Shown one piece after another: positions 37,049 to 45,931 of a stretch of 64,000 nucleotides of DNA. The stretch lies in contig RAYE01000020.1 of NCBI GenBank assembly GCA_003612285.1, positions 1-64,000 on the forward strand. The letters run 5' to 3'. Both the position numbers and the translations under genes were made by a program. The notes beneath the pieces are model-generated. The model saw nothing but the letters and a program-made list of their open reading frames with translations. It was not told the origin of the DNA and ran no database searches. How positions within the stretch are numbered: position 1 is the first letter of the stretch; each line of letters starts with the position of its first letter. Source of the stretch: a bacterium D16-51 (lineage in GTDB: Bacteria; Bacillota; Clostridia; Lachnospirales; Lachnospiraceae).

Positions 37049-37339
37049 TTAAATTGTCCTTGGCACAACAAAGCTGTCTTCCTTTTTCTCCGGCGCATTG
37101 GCAAGCGTTATTTCCCTTCCATCACCATTTGCAACAACATCTTCACGGAAAACGTTATGAACCGGAAATACATGGGACATTGGCTCAACCCCAGAAGTAT
37201 CCAGCTCATTTAACTTGTCAATATAATCCAGCATTTTCCCGATATCTTTTTTCGCCTGTTCCTTTTCTTCCTCATCCAGCTCAAGCTTCGCAAGAATCCC
37301 AACATACTCAATTGTCTCATCAGAAATAATATTTGCCAT
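37049..37339 (-). CDS. gatC: Asp/Glu-tRNA(Asn/Gln) amidotransferase subunit C
   Basis: 96 residues. Stabilises the GatAB complex. Typical Gat[41 protein letters not shown], then RED near the C-terminus. GGAG lies 5 nt before ATG 37339. First of gatCAB, 14 bp after the DUF1002 gene. Confidence 0.95.
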   Translation of the reverse strand: MANIISDETIEYVGILAKLELDEEEKEQAKKDIGKMLDYIDKLNELDTSGVEPMSHVFPVHNVFREDVVANGDGREITLANAPEKKEDSFVVPRTI

Positions 37340-37353
37340 ATCCTACTCCTTTT

Positions 37354-38283
37354 CTATCCAAAAAGCCCGGTAAAGAAATCTGCGATTGCCTCAAAAATCC
37401 CGGCAAAAAAACTTCCAATCTTATCAAACAAACCAGAAGTATCTACTTTACTGAAATCCACGCCTGCGTCCTTCAGCTTATCATAAATCCCTTTCGCCTG
37501 TTCTGTAATGGCATCCACATCAATATCAACCTTAGATACCTTTTCCATCATATCTACAATATTTTCAACATCTTCATCCGAAATATTCAAATTCAGGGCT
37601 CTTGCAGAAGCTTCTACCGCATCCCTGATATCCGTCGCTGTTGTCAGTTCTTCCGAAAACACCTTCTGTTTTACGGCTGCAATCAATTCTGCCGCCCGTT
37701 CCTTATCGCCCATGCTCTCCCCAAGTTCAGCCGTTGTCACAAGCTCATCTGTCGCCGTGTCCATAATATCCTCTGTAATTTCCTCCCCTGTCATCGTCGC
37801 ATACGCCTTCATCGCACCGACTAAGGCAGAAGTCCCGGAAATGTTAAACGGGCCGACTACTGTAACATTAGCGTCCGTAAGCCCTGCTGTAACAAGTGCA
37901 TTGCAATACATCCCCGGCGTACAGTAACCGATATTTTTGGTTTCCACATGGATTCCTGTATCTTTTTCTGTCTTAACAACCATAACAGACGAAAGCGCCC
38001 TTGTCCCAATCACAGAAGCATCAATATAACTGCCCAGATAATCATGCTCCTCCTGGTTGGTAATCTGGATTGTTTTATAATCTGCTACATCCGCCTCCGT
38101 AATCCCAAGCTCTGAAAGCACTGTCTCACGCTCGTTCTTTTTTAAATCCGCACCAAAGGCAAGATAACGGTCAAAACTTGTATCTTCGTCCTCAATTGCT
38201 GCATCTGCCGACGCAGTTACAGGAACAGCAAGCGATAAAACCAGCGCCCCTGCCATTACCAATTTTCTTAAACCTCTTATCAT
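37354..38283 (-). CDS. DUF1002 family secreted protein
   Basis: 309 residues. Signal peptide 1-26 (LRKLVMAGALVLSLAVPVTASA). The sequence matches DUF1002: TSFDRYLAFGADLKKNERET, NIGYCTPGMYCNALVTAGL, NISGTSALVGAMKAYATMTG. The C-terminal ends with a short amphipathic helix (FFAGIFEAIADFFTGLFG). GGAGGG lies just before ATG 38283. It is 14 bp from gatC and probably in the same transcript. Function of the family is unknown; export suggests an envelope role. Confidence 0.85.
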   Translation of the reverse strand: MIRGLRKLVMAGALVLSLAVPVTASADAAIEDEDTSFDRYLAFGADLKKNERETVLSELGITEADVADYKTIQITNQEEHDYLGSYIDASVIGTRALSSVMVVKTEKDTGIHVETKNIGYCTPGMYCNALVTAGLTDANVTVVGPFNISGTSALVGAMKAYATMTGEEITEDIMDTATDELVTTAELGESMGDKERAAELIAAVKQKVFSEELTTATDIRDAVEASARALNLNISDEDVENIVDMMEKVSKVDIDVDAITEQAKGIYDKLKDAGVDFSKVDTSGLFDKIGSFFAGIFEAIADFFTGLFG

Positions 38284-38366
38284 ATTCCCTCCATCCAGGG
38301 ATTATCTATAAAGCACTCTCAATCTAAAAGCCCATCCTTTAAAACAATCCCTTCTTTTCCCTCTTT

Positions 38367-38455
38367 TTAAAAAGGTGCTGGAACAGCACCTAAGAAGAAC
38401 GCAAAACCAGCGTTCTTCACACCCAAATCAGCGAAGTTTCCTACGACATAAAAAT
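38367..38455 (+). repeat. diverged copy of the 94-bp two-hairpin element
   Basis: TTTTTAAAAAGGTGCTGG, then AACAGCACC, then GAAGAACGC...GCGTTCTTC, ending CAGCGAAGTTTCCTACGAC-ATAAAAA. Both ends carry TAAAAA, like the copy at 12541. The stems differ in sequence but keep length and order. It lies in the dapL-DUF1002 gap. Confidence 0.6.
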
Positions 38456-38462
38456 ACCAGCT

Positions 38463-39686
38463 TTATTCTGCTTTGCCGTTTTTAATCCGCCCCATTGCTT
38501 TTACAGTATTCTCTGCACTTCCAAAAGCAGTCAGGCGGAAATACCCTTCCCCGCTTGGCCCAAATCCAGAGCCAGGCGTGCCGACAATATTTAATTCTGT
38601 TAACAGATAATCAAAGAAATCCCATGATTTCATATTTTCCGGCGTCTTTAACCAAATATATGGCGCATCCACACCGCCAAACACTTCATACCCCGCGCTT
38701 GTCAGGCCTTCCCGGATAACGCGTGCATTATTCATATAATATGCAATCTGTTCTTTTGTCTGCTTCTGCCCTTCTTCTGTATAGACAGCCGCACCTGCAG
38801 CCTGGATAATATAAGGGGCGCCGTTAAATTTCGTACCGTGGCGGCGCGCCCAAAGGGAATGCAGTGAAACGTCCCCACACTTCAATTCTTTTGGGATAAC
38901 CGTAAACCCAAGGCGCGTCCCTGTAAATCCGGCATTTTTAGAAAAACTGCGGATTTCAATTGCGCAGGCAGCCGCACCTTCGCATTCATAAATCGTATGC
39001 GGTACATTTTCAGAAGAAATATATGCCTCATATGCTGCATCATAAATAATCACCGCGCCATTTTTCAAAGCATAGTCCACCCATACCTGCAGCTGGTCCT
39101 TTGTGAGGGTAGTCCCGGTTGGATTATTCGGCAGGCAAAGATAAATCATATCCGGCACCTCTTTTGGAAGTTCCGGGCAGAAATTATTTTCTTTCGTACA
39201 AGGCATATAGATTACCCTGTCCCATTTTTCCACTTCCGGACGGTACGTCCCTGTACGCCCGGACATCGCGTTAGAATCCACATAAACCGGATAGACCGGG
39301 TCGCAGACTGCAATCCTTGTGTCATCTGCAAAAATATCTACAATATTTCCAGAATCACTTTTTGCACCGTCGCTGACAAAAATCTCATCTGCAGAAATTG
39401 CACATCCCCTTGCTTTATAATCATGTTCCGCAATTGCATTCCGCAAAAAATCATACCCTAAATCCGGGGCATATCCTTTAAATGTTTCAGCCTTTGCCAT
39501 TTCATCTACTGCACTGTGAAGCCTGTCAATCACTGCCGGCGCCAATGGCAGCGTAACATCGCCAATCCCAAGACGGATAATCTCTTTCTCCGGATGCGCT
39601 TCTGTATAAGCAGCAACTTTTTTTCCAATATCCGAAAACAGGTAACTTCCTGGCAATTTTAAATAATTCTCATTAATTCTAAACAT
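38463..39686 (-). CDS. dapL: LL-diaminopimelate aminotransferase
   Basis: 407 residues. PLP-dependent fold-type I enzyme that converts tetrahydrodipicolinate directly to LL-DAP, bypassing the succinylase route for lysine and peptidoglycan synthesis. DVTLPLAPAVIDRLHSAVDE at the start, FVSDGAKSDSGNIVDIF and CLPNNPTGTTLTKDQLQ (cofactor pocket), and SFSKNAGFTGTRLG (PLP Lys region) are seen. Start ATG 39686 (MFRINENYLKLPG) has AAAGGTGG upstream. It follows the sulfotransferase by 81 bp. Confidence 0.96.
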   Translation of the reverse strand: MFRINENYLKLPGSYLFSDIGKKVAAYTEAHPEKEIIRLGIGDVTLPLAPAVIDRLHSAVDEMAKAETFKGYAPDLGYDFLRNAIAEHDYKARGCAISADEIFVSDGAKSDSGNIVDIFADDTRIAVCDPVYPVYVDSNAMSGRTGTYRPEVEKWDRVIYMPCTKENNFCPELPKEVPDMIYLCLPNNPTGTTLTKDQLQVWVDYALKNGAVIIYDAAYEAYISSENVPHTIYECEGAAACAIEIRSFSKNAGFTGTRLGFTVIPKELKCGDVSLHSLWARRHGTKFNGAPYIIQAAGAAVYTEEGQKQTKEQIAYYMNNARVIREGLTSAGYEVFGGVDAPYIWLKTPENMKSWDFFDYLLTELNIVGTPGSGFGPSGEGYFRLTAFGSAENTVKAMGRIKNGKAE

Positions 39687-39767
39687 CCTATATTCCACCT
39701 TTCTCTTAAGAACCACAATCTTATAAACACTTATTTTACACGAAAGCCCCTGGCAATGCAAGCACAT

Positions 39768-40997
39768 CTAGTACCAAAGACCTCCAAGCGTCTTCCCGCA
39801 ATACTCTTCCAGCTCATGTATGCTTTCTTTATAAAATTCATTTAGAAATAAACGGCTGGATTGGTTCATTTTTTCATCATTTTGCACAAGCGTATACTTA
39901 TGGAGAAAAGCCTTGCACTTCTCATGGCACTTTTTTACCTTTTTTGAATAAACAGAACGCAGCCTGACGTCCATCCCATAAATAATACGGTTAATCCAGG
40001 CGCTGACATAATTTCTTGAAACCAGCTTTCCCTCATTGGAATGAGGAAGCGATGTAAATTTTTTGGGCTTTACCCCAATAAACTTCTGTACCTCATCCAT
40101 AACCTGTTCTGTATTTTGGATCAGCTCTTCAAAAAATACCACCTTAATTCTGTCTTTCCCAAAATATTCTTCATACTTACGGATATGTTTAATATATTCA
40201 AACCTTGTATTTTCTTCTGTCACAATATAATCCTGTATGTAATCATCAAACATATCAACATGATACCGAAAATGACGGCGGTAATAATTTACCTGTTTTT
40301 TATCCATCGTCTTGCGCATCAGCATCTTAAAATAAGAATAGGCAGCATCTGCCGGATTTCTCACGACAAAGATAATTTTTGTGTTTTTCCCATAACACTC
40401 ATAAACACCGTCTGCATTGTTGTGGTAACTTGGCTCAATATCCCCTGTCACCTGCCCTTCCTTCACATCTGGAAAGTAAATGGTATTAAACCGTTCCGGG
40501 GCGTCTTCTATACTGGTGCGCCACCCCATATACAGCGTTTCTTTTTTCTTTGGCAGAAAAATCCTTTTATGCTTTTTCAACGCGCTATGCAGGGATGAAG
40601 TGCCGCATTTTACAAAACCTCCGCAGACAAAATCCAGATGCACATGCTCTTTTGCACCGATTTCTGCAATCAGTTCATAATCAATAACCGCTGCATTCTT
40701 ACAGCCGCCCTCGCAAAGTATCTGCCTGGCAAGTTCTGTCTGTTTGCAGTCATGGCTGTCGTATAGTTCAAAAACCAGACATCCCTTATCTTTTATCTTA
40801 TCTACAGAGGCAAAAGGGACTCCGCAAAAAGTCCCCTGTTTCTTTTGGTTATCTGCATAGGAAACATACTGCACTGCCATCTGATTTGCTAAAAAATACC
40901 GGCACATAATATTTACAAGAGACGGCTTCCCAAACAATACAATATCCTGATATTTCCCTGCCTCTGCCGCAATTTGCGATTCCTCCCAAATTGTCAT
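39768..40997 (-). CDS. sulfotransferase domain protein
   Basis: 409 residues, cytoplasmic. The first 120 residues are a separate alpha/beta part. The sulfotransferase domain from about 125 has the 5'-phosphosulfate loop FVCGGFVKCGTSSLHSAL and a second PAPS motif IIFVVRNPADAAYSYFKML. A conserved later part has RIKVVFFEELIQNTEQVMD. This fits transfer of sulfate from PAPS to a sugar or metabolite; no PAPS synthesis gene lies in the window. ATG 40997 has AAAGGA at 6 nt (a TTG at 41003 is less likely). The neighbours are housekeeping genes proS and dapL. Confidence 0.8.
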   Translation of the reverse strand: MTIWEESQIAAEAGKYQDIVLFGKPSLVNIMCRYFLANQMAVQYVSYADNQKKQGTFCGVPFASVDKIKDKGCLVFELYDSHDCKQTELARQILCEGGCKNAAVIDYELIAEIGAKEHVHLDFVCGGFVKCGTSSLHSALKKHKRIFLPKKKETLYMGWRTSIEDAPERFNTIYFPDVKEGQVTGDIEPSYHNNADGVYECYGKNTKIIFVVRNPADAAYSYFKMLMRKTMDKKQVNYYRRHFRYHVDMFDDYIQDYIVTEENTRFEYIKHIRKYEEYFGKDRIKVVFFEELIQNTEQVMDEVQKFIGVKPKKFTSLPHSNEGKLVSRNYVSAWINRIIYGMDVRLRSVYSKKVKKCHEKCKAFLHKYTLVQNDEKMNQSSRLFLNEFYKESIHELEEYCGKTLGGLWY

Positions 40998-41029
40998 AAG
41001 CAATCCTTTCTTTCACATAAAATCCTGGC

Positions 41030-42769
41030 TCAAATTGTTACCTTTTGCCTGATATCCTCATAAAGCTTTTGTTTTAAATCTTTAATGCAGGAAACTGTTT
41101 CCCCAACCGAAATCATTTCTTTCACAGATTTATCCCTTGTCGTAATTTCTACACAGGATTCTTTCAAATTCCTTGGGCTGACAATCACACGGATTGGAAC
41201 GCCAAGTAAATCTGCATCAGAAAACATCGCTCCTGGGCGGACGCCTTCACGGTCATCATAAATTACTTCAACGCCATCCTTTAAAAGTTCCTGATACAAT
41301 TTATCCGCTGTTTCCTTTGCCTCCTTATCATCGGCACGCAGACAGCAAATATGAACTTCCCAAGGGGCAACCGTAATTGGCCATATAGGCCCATATTCAT
41401 CATGGCATACCTCACAGATAGATGCGGCAAGGCGGCCAACGCCAATTCCATAACAGCCCATTATCGGGTACTGCTGCTGCCCATTTTCATCCGTATACTG
41501 CATATTCATTGTTTTTGTGTACTTCGTCCCAAGCTGGAAAATATTCCCAACCTCAATGCCGCGTTTTATTGTAATCGCTTTTTTCCCACAGCAAGGGCAG
41601 ACGCTTCCCTCCTGTATCTTAGAAATATCTACATATTCTGCCTTCTCCAAATCCCGTTCCAAATTCAGCCCTGTGTAATGGTATCCTTCTTTGTTTGCGC
41701 CTGCTACAAGGCCTGAAATCCCCTTTAGAGAAACATCCAGGTACACTTCGGCTTCTTTGGCAATCCCATAAGGCCCAATATAACCTGCAACAAGACAGTC
41801 TTCCTCTGTTATTTCTGCAGTATGGATTTCCCCGCCAACCAGGTTTCTGAGTTTTGTTTCATTTACCTCATAATCCCCCCGCACAAAAGCTACTACAAAG
41901 GTATCGTCTGCATTTTTCTGATAGACGACAGCCTTGCAGGACTTCTTCACATCACTGTTTAAGAAATCACAAACCGCTTCTATCGTCTTACATTCTGGCG
42001 TCTCCACACATTGAAGCTGTTCTGCCTGCCCTGAGTCTTCATTTACCATCTTGTTTTCCGCCGCTTCCATATTCGCCCGGTAATCGCATTCTGTACAAAC
42101 TACAATCGAATCCTCACCTACCGGCGTCAGAAGCATATACTCGTGGGAAATATTCCCTCCCATCATGCCGGAATCAGAAGCTACCGTCACAACTTCCGGG
42201 ATTCCTGCACGGGCAAAAATCCTGTTATATGCCTGATAGCATTTTTCATAATAATCTTCTAAATCTTCCTGTGAGGTATGGAAAGAGTAGGCGTCTTTCA
42301 TTGTAAATTCACGGACGCGTATCATGCCGGCCCTCGGCCTTGCCTCATCACGGAATTTTCGCTGAATCTGGTAAATCATAAATGGATATTTTGTGTATGA
42401 CTGCGCATATTCCCTTACTAAATGGACTGCCGCTTCCTCATGTGTCATCGCAAGCACCATCCTTGCATTGCTTCGGTCTGTAAAACGTAAAAGCTCACTG
42501 CCGACAGATTCATACCTGCCTGACTCGTCCCACAAATCAGCAGGAAGCGTCACAGGAAACAATACCTCCTGCCCATCAATCGCATCCATTTCCTCGCGTA
42601 TAATCTTTTCTATTTTTGCCGTAATCCTTTTTAACAATGGAAATTCCGAAAAAATACCATTTCCAACATTTTTCATATAGCCTCCGCGCACCATCAGCGC
42701 ATGGCTGTCAATTACACAGTCCGCCGGCCTTTCCTTAAACCTGGAACCAACTAATTTTGATAATTTCAT
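41030..42769 (-). CDS. proS: prolyl-tRNA synthetase (bacterial type)
   Basis: 579 residues, the bacterial E. coli-like length, with the editing insertion domain between motifs 2 and 3. Class II motifs: MKNVGNGIFSEFPLLKRI, RFRDEARPRAGMIRVREFTMKDAYSF (motif 2 region), CYGIGVGRLAASICEVC (motif 3). A C-terminal anticodon-binding domain follows. The insertion domain (about 225-400) is complete. The true start is ATG 42769 with AGGAGG 6 nt upstream (not 42784). It lies 47 bp after the type III toxin gene. Charges tRNA-Pro. Confidence 0.97.
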   Translation of the reverse strand: MKLSKLVGSRFKERPADCVIDSHALMVRGGYMKNVGNGIFSEFPLLKRITAKIEKIIREEMDAIDGQEVLFPVTLPADLWDESGRYESVGSELLRFTDRSNARMVLAMTHEEAAVHLVREYAQSYTKYPFMIYQIQRKFRDEARPRAGMIRVREFTMKDAYSFHTSQEDLEDYYEKCYQAYNRIFARAGIPEVVTVASDSGMMGGNISHEYMLLTPVGEDSIVVCTECDYRANMEAAENKMVNEDSGQAEQLQCVETPECKTIEAVCDFLNSDVKKSCKAVVYQKNADDTFVVAFVRGDYEVNETKLRNLVGGEIHTAEITEEDCLVAGYIGPYGIAKEAEVYLDVSLKGISGLVAGANKEGYHYTGLNLERDLEKAEYVDISKIQEGSVCPCCGKKAITIKRGIEVGNIFQLGTKYTKTMNMQYTDENGQQQYPIMGCYGIGVGRLAASICEVCHDEYGPIWPITVAPWEVHICCLRADDKEAKETADKLYQELLKDGVEVIYDDREGVRPGAMFSDADLLGVPIRVIVSPRNLKESCVEITTRDKSVKEMISVGETVSCIKDLKQKLYEDIRQKVTI

Positions 42770-42815
42770 TTCTTTCCTCCTCATATTTTAATCAATCTTT
42801 TTCACTATTCCCCAC

Positions 42816-43262
42816 CTATATACCAATCTCATTTTCAAAATATTGAAGCGTAGAATATTTTACTAATATTTGATTCATAGGATTGCTTAAATTACGCTTT
42901 GCATTTTTGTATTTTTCAATATACTTTTCCATTTTTACTTTTATCCTATAATCCTTTCCTCTTAACGCATCAAATTCTTTCTGACGCAAATGTGGTTCTA
43001 CACTTGAATCTATGTAACTTTCTTTACTAATAACTACTGCCTTTGAAAAGTCAACTCCACAATTATTAGCCTTATCAGTCCATAATACATACGGATGATG
43101 TATATCCGACCTTAAAGGAATAGCATATCGAACGTCGTCAATTTCTACATAAACCTGAATATATGGCCTATTTCTTTTTTGCTCTATTTCAGGATAATTT
43201 GATGCTGAATATACATTATAAAATTCATCTGACAAAAATACAAATCTTTTTTTCTTTCCCAT
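42816..43262 (-). CDS. type III toxin (CptN/TenpN/ToxN-like endoribonuclease)
   Basis: 148 residues, low GC. Features of the ToxN superfamily: KKRFVFLSDEFYNVYS at the start, then PEIEQKRNRPYIQVYVEID, then RYAIPLRSDIHHPYV and CGVDFSKAVVISKESYI. The last pieces (IPLRS.I.H; DFSKAVVI) match the CptN/TenpN branch well, including the basic and His residues. It would act as a sequence-specific RNase that the adjacent repeat RNA neutralises. ATG 43262 follows GGGAGAAG. The promoter, repeat RNA and hairpin upstream complete the locus. The toxin assignment comes from motif resemblance. Confidence 0.8.
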   Translation of the reverse strand: MGKKKRFVFLSDEFYNVYSASNYPEIEQKRNRPYIQVYVEIDDVRYAIPLRSDIHHPYVLWTDKANNCGVDFSKAVVISKESYIDSSVEPHLRQKEFDALRGKDYRIKVKMEKYIEKYKNAKRNLSNPMNQILVKYSTLQYFENEIGI

Positions 43263-43281
43263 ATAACTTCTCCCACGTAAA

Positions 43282-43305
43282 ACAACTCCTGTTTCCAGGA
43301 GTTGT
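43282..43305 (-). terminator. leaky terminator between antitoxin RNA and toxin gene
   Basis: Minus strand 10-bp stem ACAACTCCTG-GAAA-CAGGAGTTGT followed by only a short T-run (TTTTACG). A partial terminator between repeat RNA and toxin is the normal arrangement of type III loci and keeps RNA above toxin mRNA. Confidence 0.65.
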
Positions 43306-43402
43306 CTTCTCAGCGGACTTTTCTTTTATTTTACTTAGTCGCGCCCTACGACTAAATCTTCTGTTGAACTTTCTTTAACCTCACGTTCTATGAGAATTAT
43401 CT
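43282..43402 (-). ncRNA. candidate CptI-like antitoxin RNA
   Basis: Between the promoter (43409-43437) and the toxin, the minus-strand transcript holds two modules of about 48-50 nt with the same architecture. An A/G-rich part (UAAAGAAAGUUC and UAAAAGAAAAGUCC, then AGAAGA) is followed by a stem-loop (UUAGUCG/CGACUAA in module 1, ACAACUCCUG/CAGGAGUUGU in module 2). Known CptI RNAs consist of two pseudoknot repeats of roughly this size. Exact repeat borders and pseudoknots are inferred. Confidence 0.6.
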
Positions 43403-43408
43403 AAAGAT

Positions 43409-43437
43409 AATATATCATAGTATATGTAATCAGTCAA
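43409..43437 (-). promoter_or_regulatory. promoter of the type III toxin-antitoxin locus
   Basis: TTGACT (43432-43437), 17-bp spacer, TATATT (43409-43414) on the minus strand. Predicted start near 43402. Confidence 0.75.
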
Positions 43438-43466
43438 GAAATATCCGCAAATAACGATATAAAGAC

Positions 43467-43574
43467 GTAACTATTCAGCCTTGCGGCTTCATAGTTACAC
43501 AGCAGTGCTTTCAGCACTGTGACAACTATCCAAGGTTACTATTCAAGCTGCCGGGCATGGTTCAAACAGTAACA
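43467..43574. repeat. composite MITE remnants
   Basis: The first 54 bp (GTAACTATTCAGCCTTGC...CAGCACTGT) equal the left end of the element at 12237. A second piece, GTTACTATTCAAGCTGCC to AACAGTAAC, follows at 43535-43574. No target duplications. It lies between the toxin promoter and ilvH stop. Confidence 0.65.
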
Positions 43575-43578
43575 CTAT

Positions 43579-44085
43579 CTATTGATCCTGCGTAGAAATT
43601 GCCTCCATTGCCACACTTCCCCCACGAACCACTTCGATGCGGTTTACAAAAATATCATTAAACAATGCAATCATATCATTATTTGCGCCCTCTGTCTTTA
43701 CACACTGCACAATCACACGGCGCCTGTCGTAATCTATTACTTCCAAATCAAAAGCCTGCGCAATCCGGAATATTTCAGCCTTGTCTTTTTCAGAGCAGCT
43801 TGAAACCTTAATAAACAGCAGCTCCTTTTTATGGATTTTTACACCTGACAAATCAATTACTTTAATCACTACAACGCAGCGGTTCAGCTGTTTTTTCACC
43901 TGTTCAAACGTTATGTCATCAATCGTCAGGCCAATTGTCATCCGCGATACCGTTGGATCCTCCGTCTCCCCAACTGTCAGGGTATCTAAATTATAAGATT
44001 TTCCAGCCAATAGGCCGGATATTTTTGCCAGGACGCCAATCCTGTTTTCCACATATAGCGATATGTATCTCTTTTTTACTTCCAT
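43579..44085 (-). CDS. ilvH: acetolactate synthase small (regulatory) subunit
   Basis: 168 residues. Regulates the large subunit and gives valine feedback. N-terminal ACT domain (YISLYVENRIGVLAKISGLL, SYNLDTLTVGETEDPTVSRM) and the C-terminal ALS_ss_C domain (CVKTEGANNDMIALFNDI). ATG 44085 follows GGGGGA at 5 nt. It lies 12 bp after ilvB in the T-box controlled operon. Confidence 0.95.
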   Translation of the reverse strand: MEVKKRYISLYVENRIGVLAKISGLLAGKSYNLDTLTVGETEDPTVSRMTIGLTIDDITFEQVKKQLNRCVVVIKVIDLSGVKIHKKELLFIKVSSCSEKDKAEIFRIAQAFDLEVIDYDRRRVIVQCVKTEGANNDMIALFNDIFVNRIEVVRGGSVAMEAISTQDQ

Positions 44086-44097
44086 AACAATCCCCCT

Positions 44098-45813
44098 TTA
44101 ATCCATAATCATATCATCCAGTGTCTTTCCAGTTGGTACTATCGGATAAACATTAGCCTCCCGTTCAATAATACACTCTATAATTGTCGGCGCATTTTTA
44201 TGTTCCGCCGCATACCGAAACGCCCCTTCAATTTCTTCTTCCTTTGTAATACGGATTCCATATGCCTCATAGCTTTCTGCCAGCTTCACAAAATCCGGTA
44301 TATACGCCGGGCAGTTTTTACTTTTATCCATACAATTTCTCTGGCAGCTTTTCCGATACGCCAAACATGTGCTGGAATAACGTTTCTGGTAAAAAAGCTC
44401 CTGCCACTGCCTTACATTCCCCAAATAGCCGTTATTTATCACAATCAAAATCAACGGAAGCTCCAGTGCAACGGCTGTTGCAAGCTCCTGGATATTCATC
44501 TGGATGCCGCCATCCCCTGAAATAGAAATTACTGTGCTCTCTGGGTTTCCAAGCTTTGCCCCGATTGCCGCCGGAAATCCGTATCCCATCGTCCCAAGCC
44601 CACCGGAAGTCAAAAACTGGCGGTTGCTGTCCAACTGGATATATTGTGTCGCCCAAAGCTGGTTCTGCCCTACATCAGTCGTAATGATTGGCCTATCAAA
44701 ATTCTCGTTGATATAACGGATTATTTTTTCTGGCGTCAGACCATGATAATTCTCCATATGGATTGGGTAATCCTTTTTCCACTCCATAACCTGGCTTACC
44801 CATTTCTCAATTTTTAGCGGCGGGACATATTCTAAAAGCTTTTCTATTGCAAGCTTTGCATCTGCAACAATTGGGATATCTACAACAATATTTTTAGAAA
44901 TAGACGCTGCGTCCACATCAATATGGATAATTTTCGCATCTTTTGCAAATTCACTGATTTTCCCGGTAATCCTGTCATTAAACCGTGTTCCAATGGAAAA
45001 TAACACATCGCATTCTGATACGGCATGGTTTGCCGCATAACTTCCATGAATCCCTATATTCCCAAGATATAATTCATGGGAACTTGGAATTGCACCCTTT
45101 CCCATAATTGTTGTAATCACAGGTACTCCTGTCGTTTCGGCAAGCGTTTTCATCTGCTCATTGGCATTGGAAATATTTACCCCGCCCCCTACAAGGAATA
45201 ATGGCTTTTTTGCCTTTTTTAACATGCTGACTGCTTTTTTAATCTGCCCTACATGCACGCTTTCATTTGGCTTATAACCACGCATATTTACCCCTGACGG
45301 ATATTCATCACTTCCCAAAGCCTGCTGTATATCTTTTGGGATATCCACTACAACCGGCCCCGGCCTTCCTGTCCGCGCTATGTAAAAAGCTTCTTTCAAT
45401 ATCCTTGGAAGTTCCTCCCTTGTCCTTACTGTTACAGCATATTTACAGATACTGTTTGTAATCCCGACTATATCCACTTCCTGAAATGCATCATTTCCCA
45501 TCAGCCCCAATGGAACCTGCCCGGTAATGCAGACAAGAGGGACGCTGTCATAATTTGCCGTTGCAATCCCTGTCACAAGATTTGTCGCCCCCGGCCCGCT
45601 CGTAACAAGGCATACCCCCGTCTTCCCTGTAGAACGCGCATATCCGTCTGCAGCATGGATTAATGCCTGTTCATGCCGAGGCAAAACCACGTCAATATCC
45701 TCTGCCTCATACAGTGCGTCAAATATATCAATCGCCTGCCCTCCGGGATAGCCGAACACAAGATTTACCCCCTCTTCCCTCAATGCTTTTACAATAATTT
45801 CTGTTCCTTTCAT
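44098..45813 (-). CDS. ilvB: acetolactate synthase large (catalytic) subunit
   Basis: 571 residues, TPP/FAD enzyme condensing two pyruvates to acetolactate (or pyruvate plus 2-ketobutyrate) for branched-chain amino acids. LVFGYPGGQAIDIFDAL and PRHEQALIHAADGYAR (catalytic Glu), SGPGATNLVTGIATA, TPP-binding SGDGGIQMNIQELATAV and VINNGYLGNVRQWQELF. An unusual insertion near residues 483-501 (STCLAYRKSCQRNCMDKSKN, then C) carries four Cys. ATG 45813 has GGAGGG 6 nt upstream; the ATG at 45819 is too close. Leader-controlled by a T-box upstream. Confidence 0.95.
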   Translation of the reverse strand: MKGTEIIVKALREEGVNLVFGYPGGQAIDIFDALYEAEDIDVVLPRHEQALIHAADGYARSTGKTGVCLVTSGPGATNLVTGIATANYDSVPLVCITGQVPLGLMGNDAFQEVDIVGITNSICKYAVTVRTREELPRILKEAFYIARTGRPGPVVVDIPKDIQQALGSDEYPSGVNMRGYKPNESVHVGQIKKAVSMLKKAKKPLFLVGGGVNISNANEQMKTLAETTGVPVITTIMGKGAIPSSHELYLGNIGIHGSYAANHAVSECDVLFSIGTRFNDRITGKISEFAKDAKIIHIDVDAASISKNIVVDIPIVADAKLAIEKLLEYVPPLKIEKWVSQVMEWKKDYPIHMENYHGLTPEKIIRYINENFDRPIITTDVGQNQLWATQYIQLDSNRQFLTSGGLGTMGYGFPAAIGAKLGNPESTVISISGDGGIQMNIQELATAVALELPLILIVINNGYLGNVRQWQELFYQKRYSSTCLAYRKSCQRNCMDKSKNCPAYIPDFVKLAESYEAYGIRITKEEEIEGAFRYAAEHKNAPTIIECIIEREANVYPIVPTGKTLDDMIMD

Positions 45814-45837
45814 CTGCATCCCTCCATTCTTATTTCC

Positions 45838-45930
45838 ATAAAAAAGCGCACCGCCGGCGCTGGTGCGCTAGCAAGAATTGCTTCGCAATTCTTGTCGGCA
45901 ACCACTACGTAACAGCGCAATTTCCTATGA
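45838..45930 (+). repeat. 94-bp two-hairpin repeat element between T-box and ilvB
   Basis: Close relative of the copy in the lipoprotein gene: ATAAAAAAGCGCACCGCC, then GGTGCGCT, CAAGAATTGC-TTC-GCAATTCTTG, CAGCGCAATTTCCTATGAC. Located between the T-box terminator and ilvB, so it now forms part of the ilvB 5' untranslated region. Confidence 0.75.
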
Positions 45931-45931
45931 C

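Noticed and set aside
34103-37339. gatCAB as an unusual system because of the adjacent DUF1002 gene
   Set aside because: The three subunits are ordinary in sequence and order; close spacing to DUF1002 alone does not indicate a new function.
45673-45912. Open frame containing GAGALARIASQFL
   Set aside because: Its end is the translated 94-bp repeat and its start lies inside ilvB in the reverse direction.
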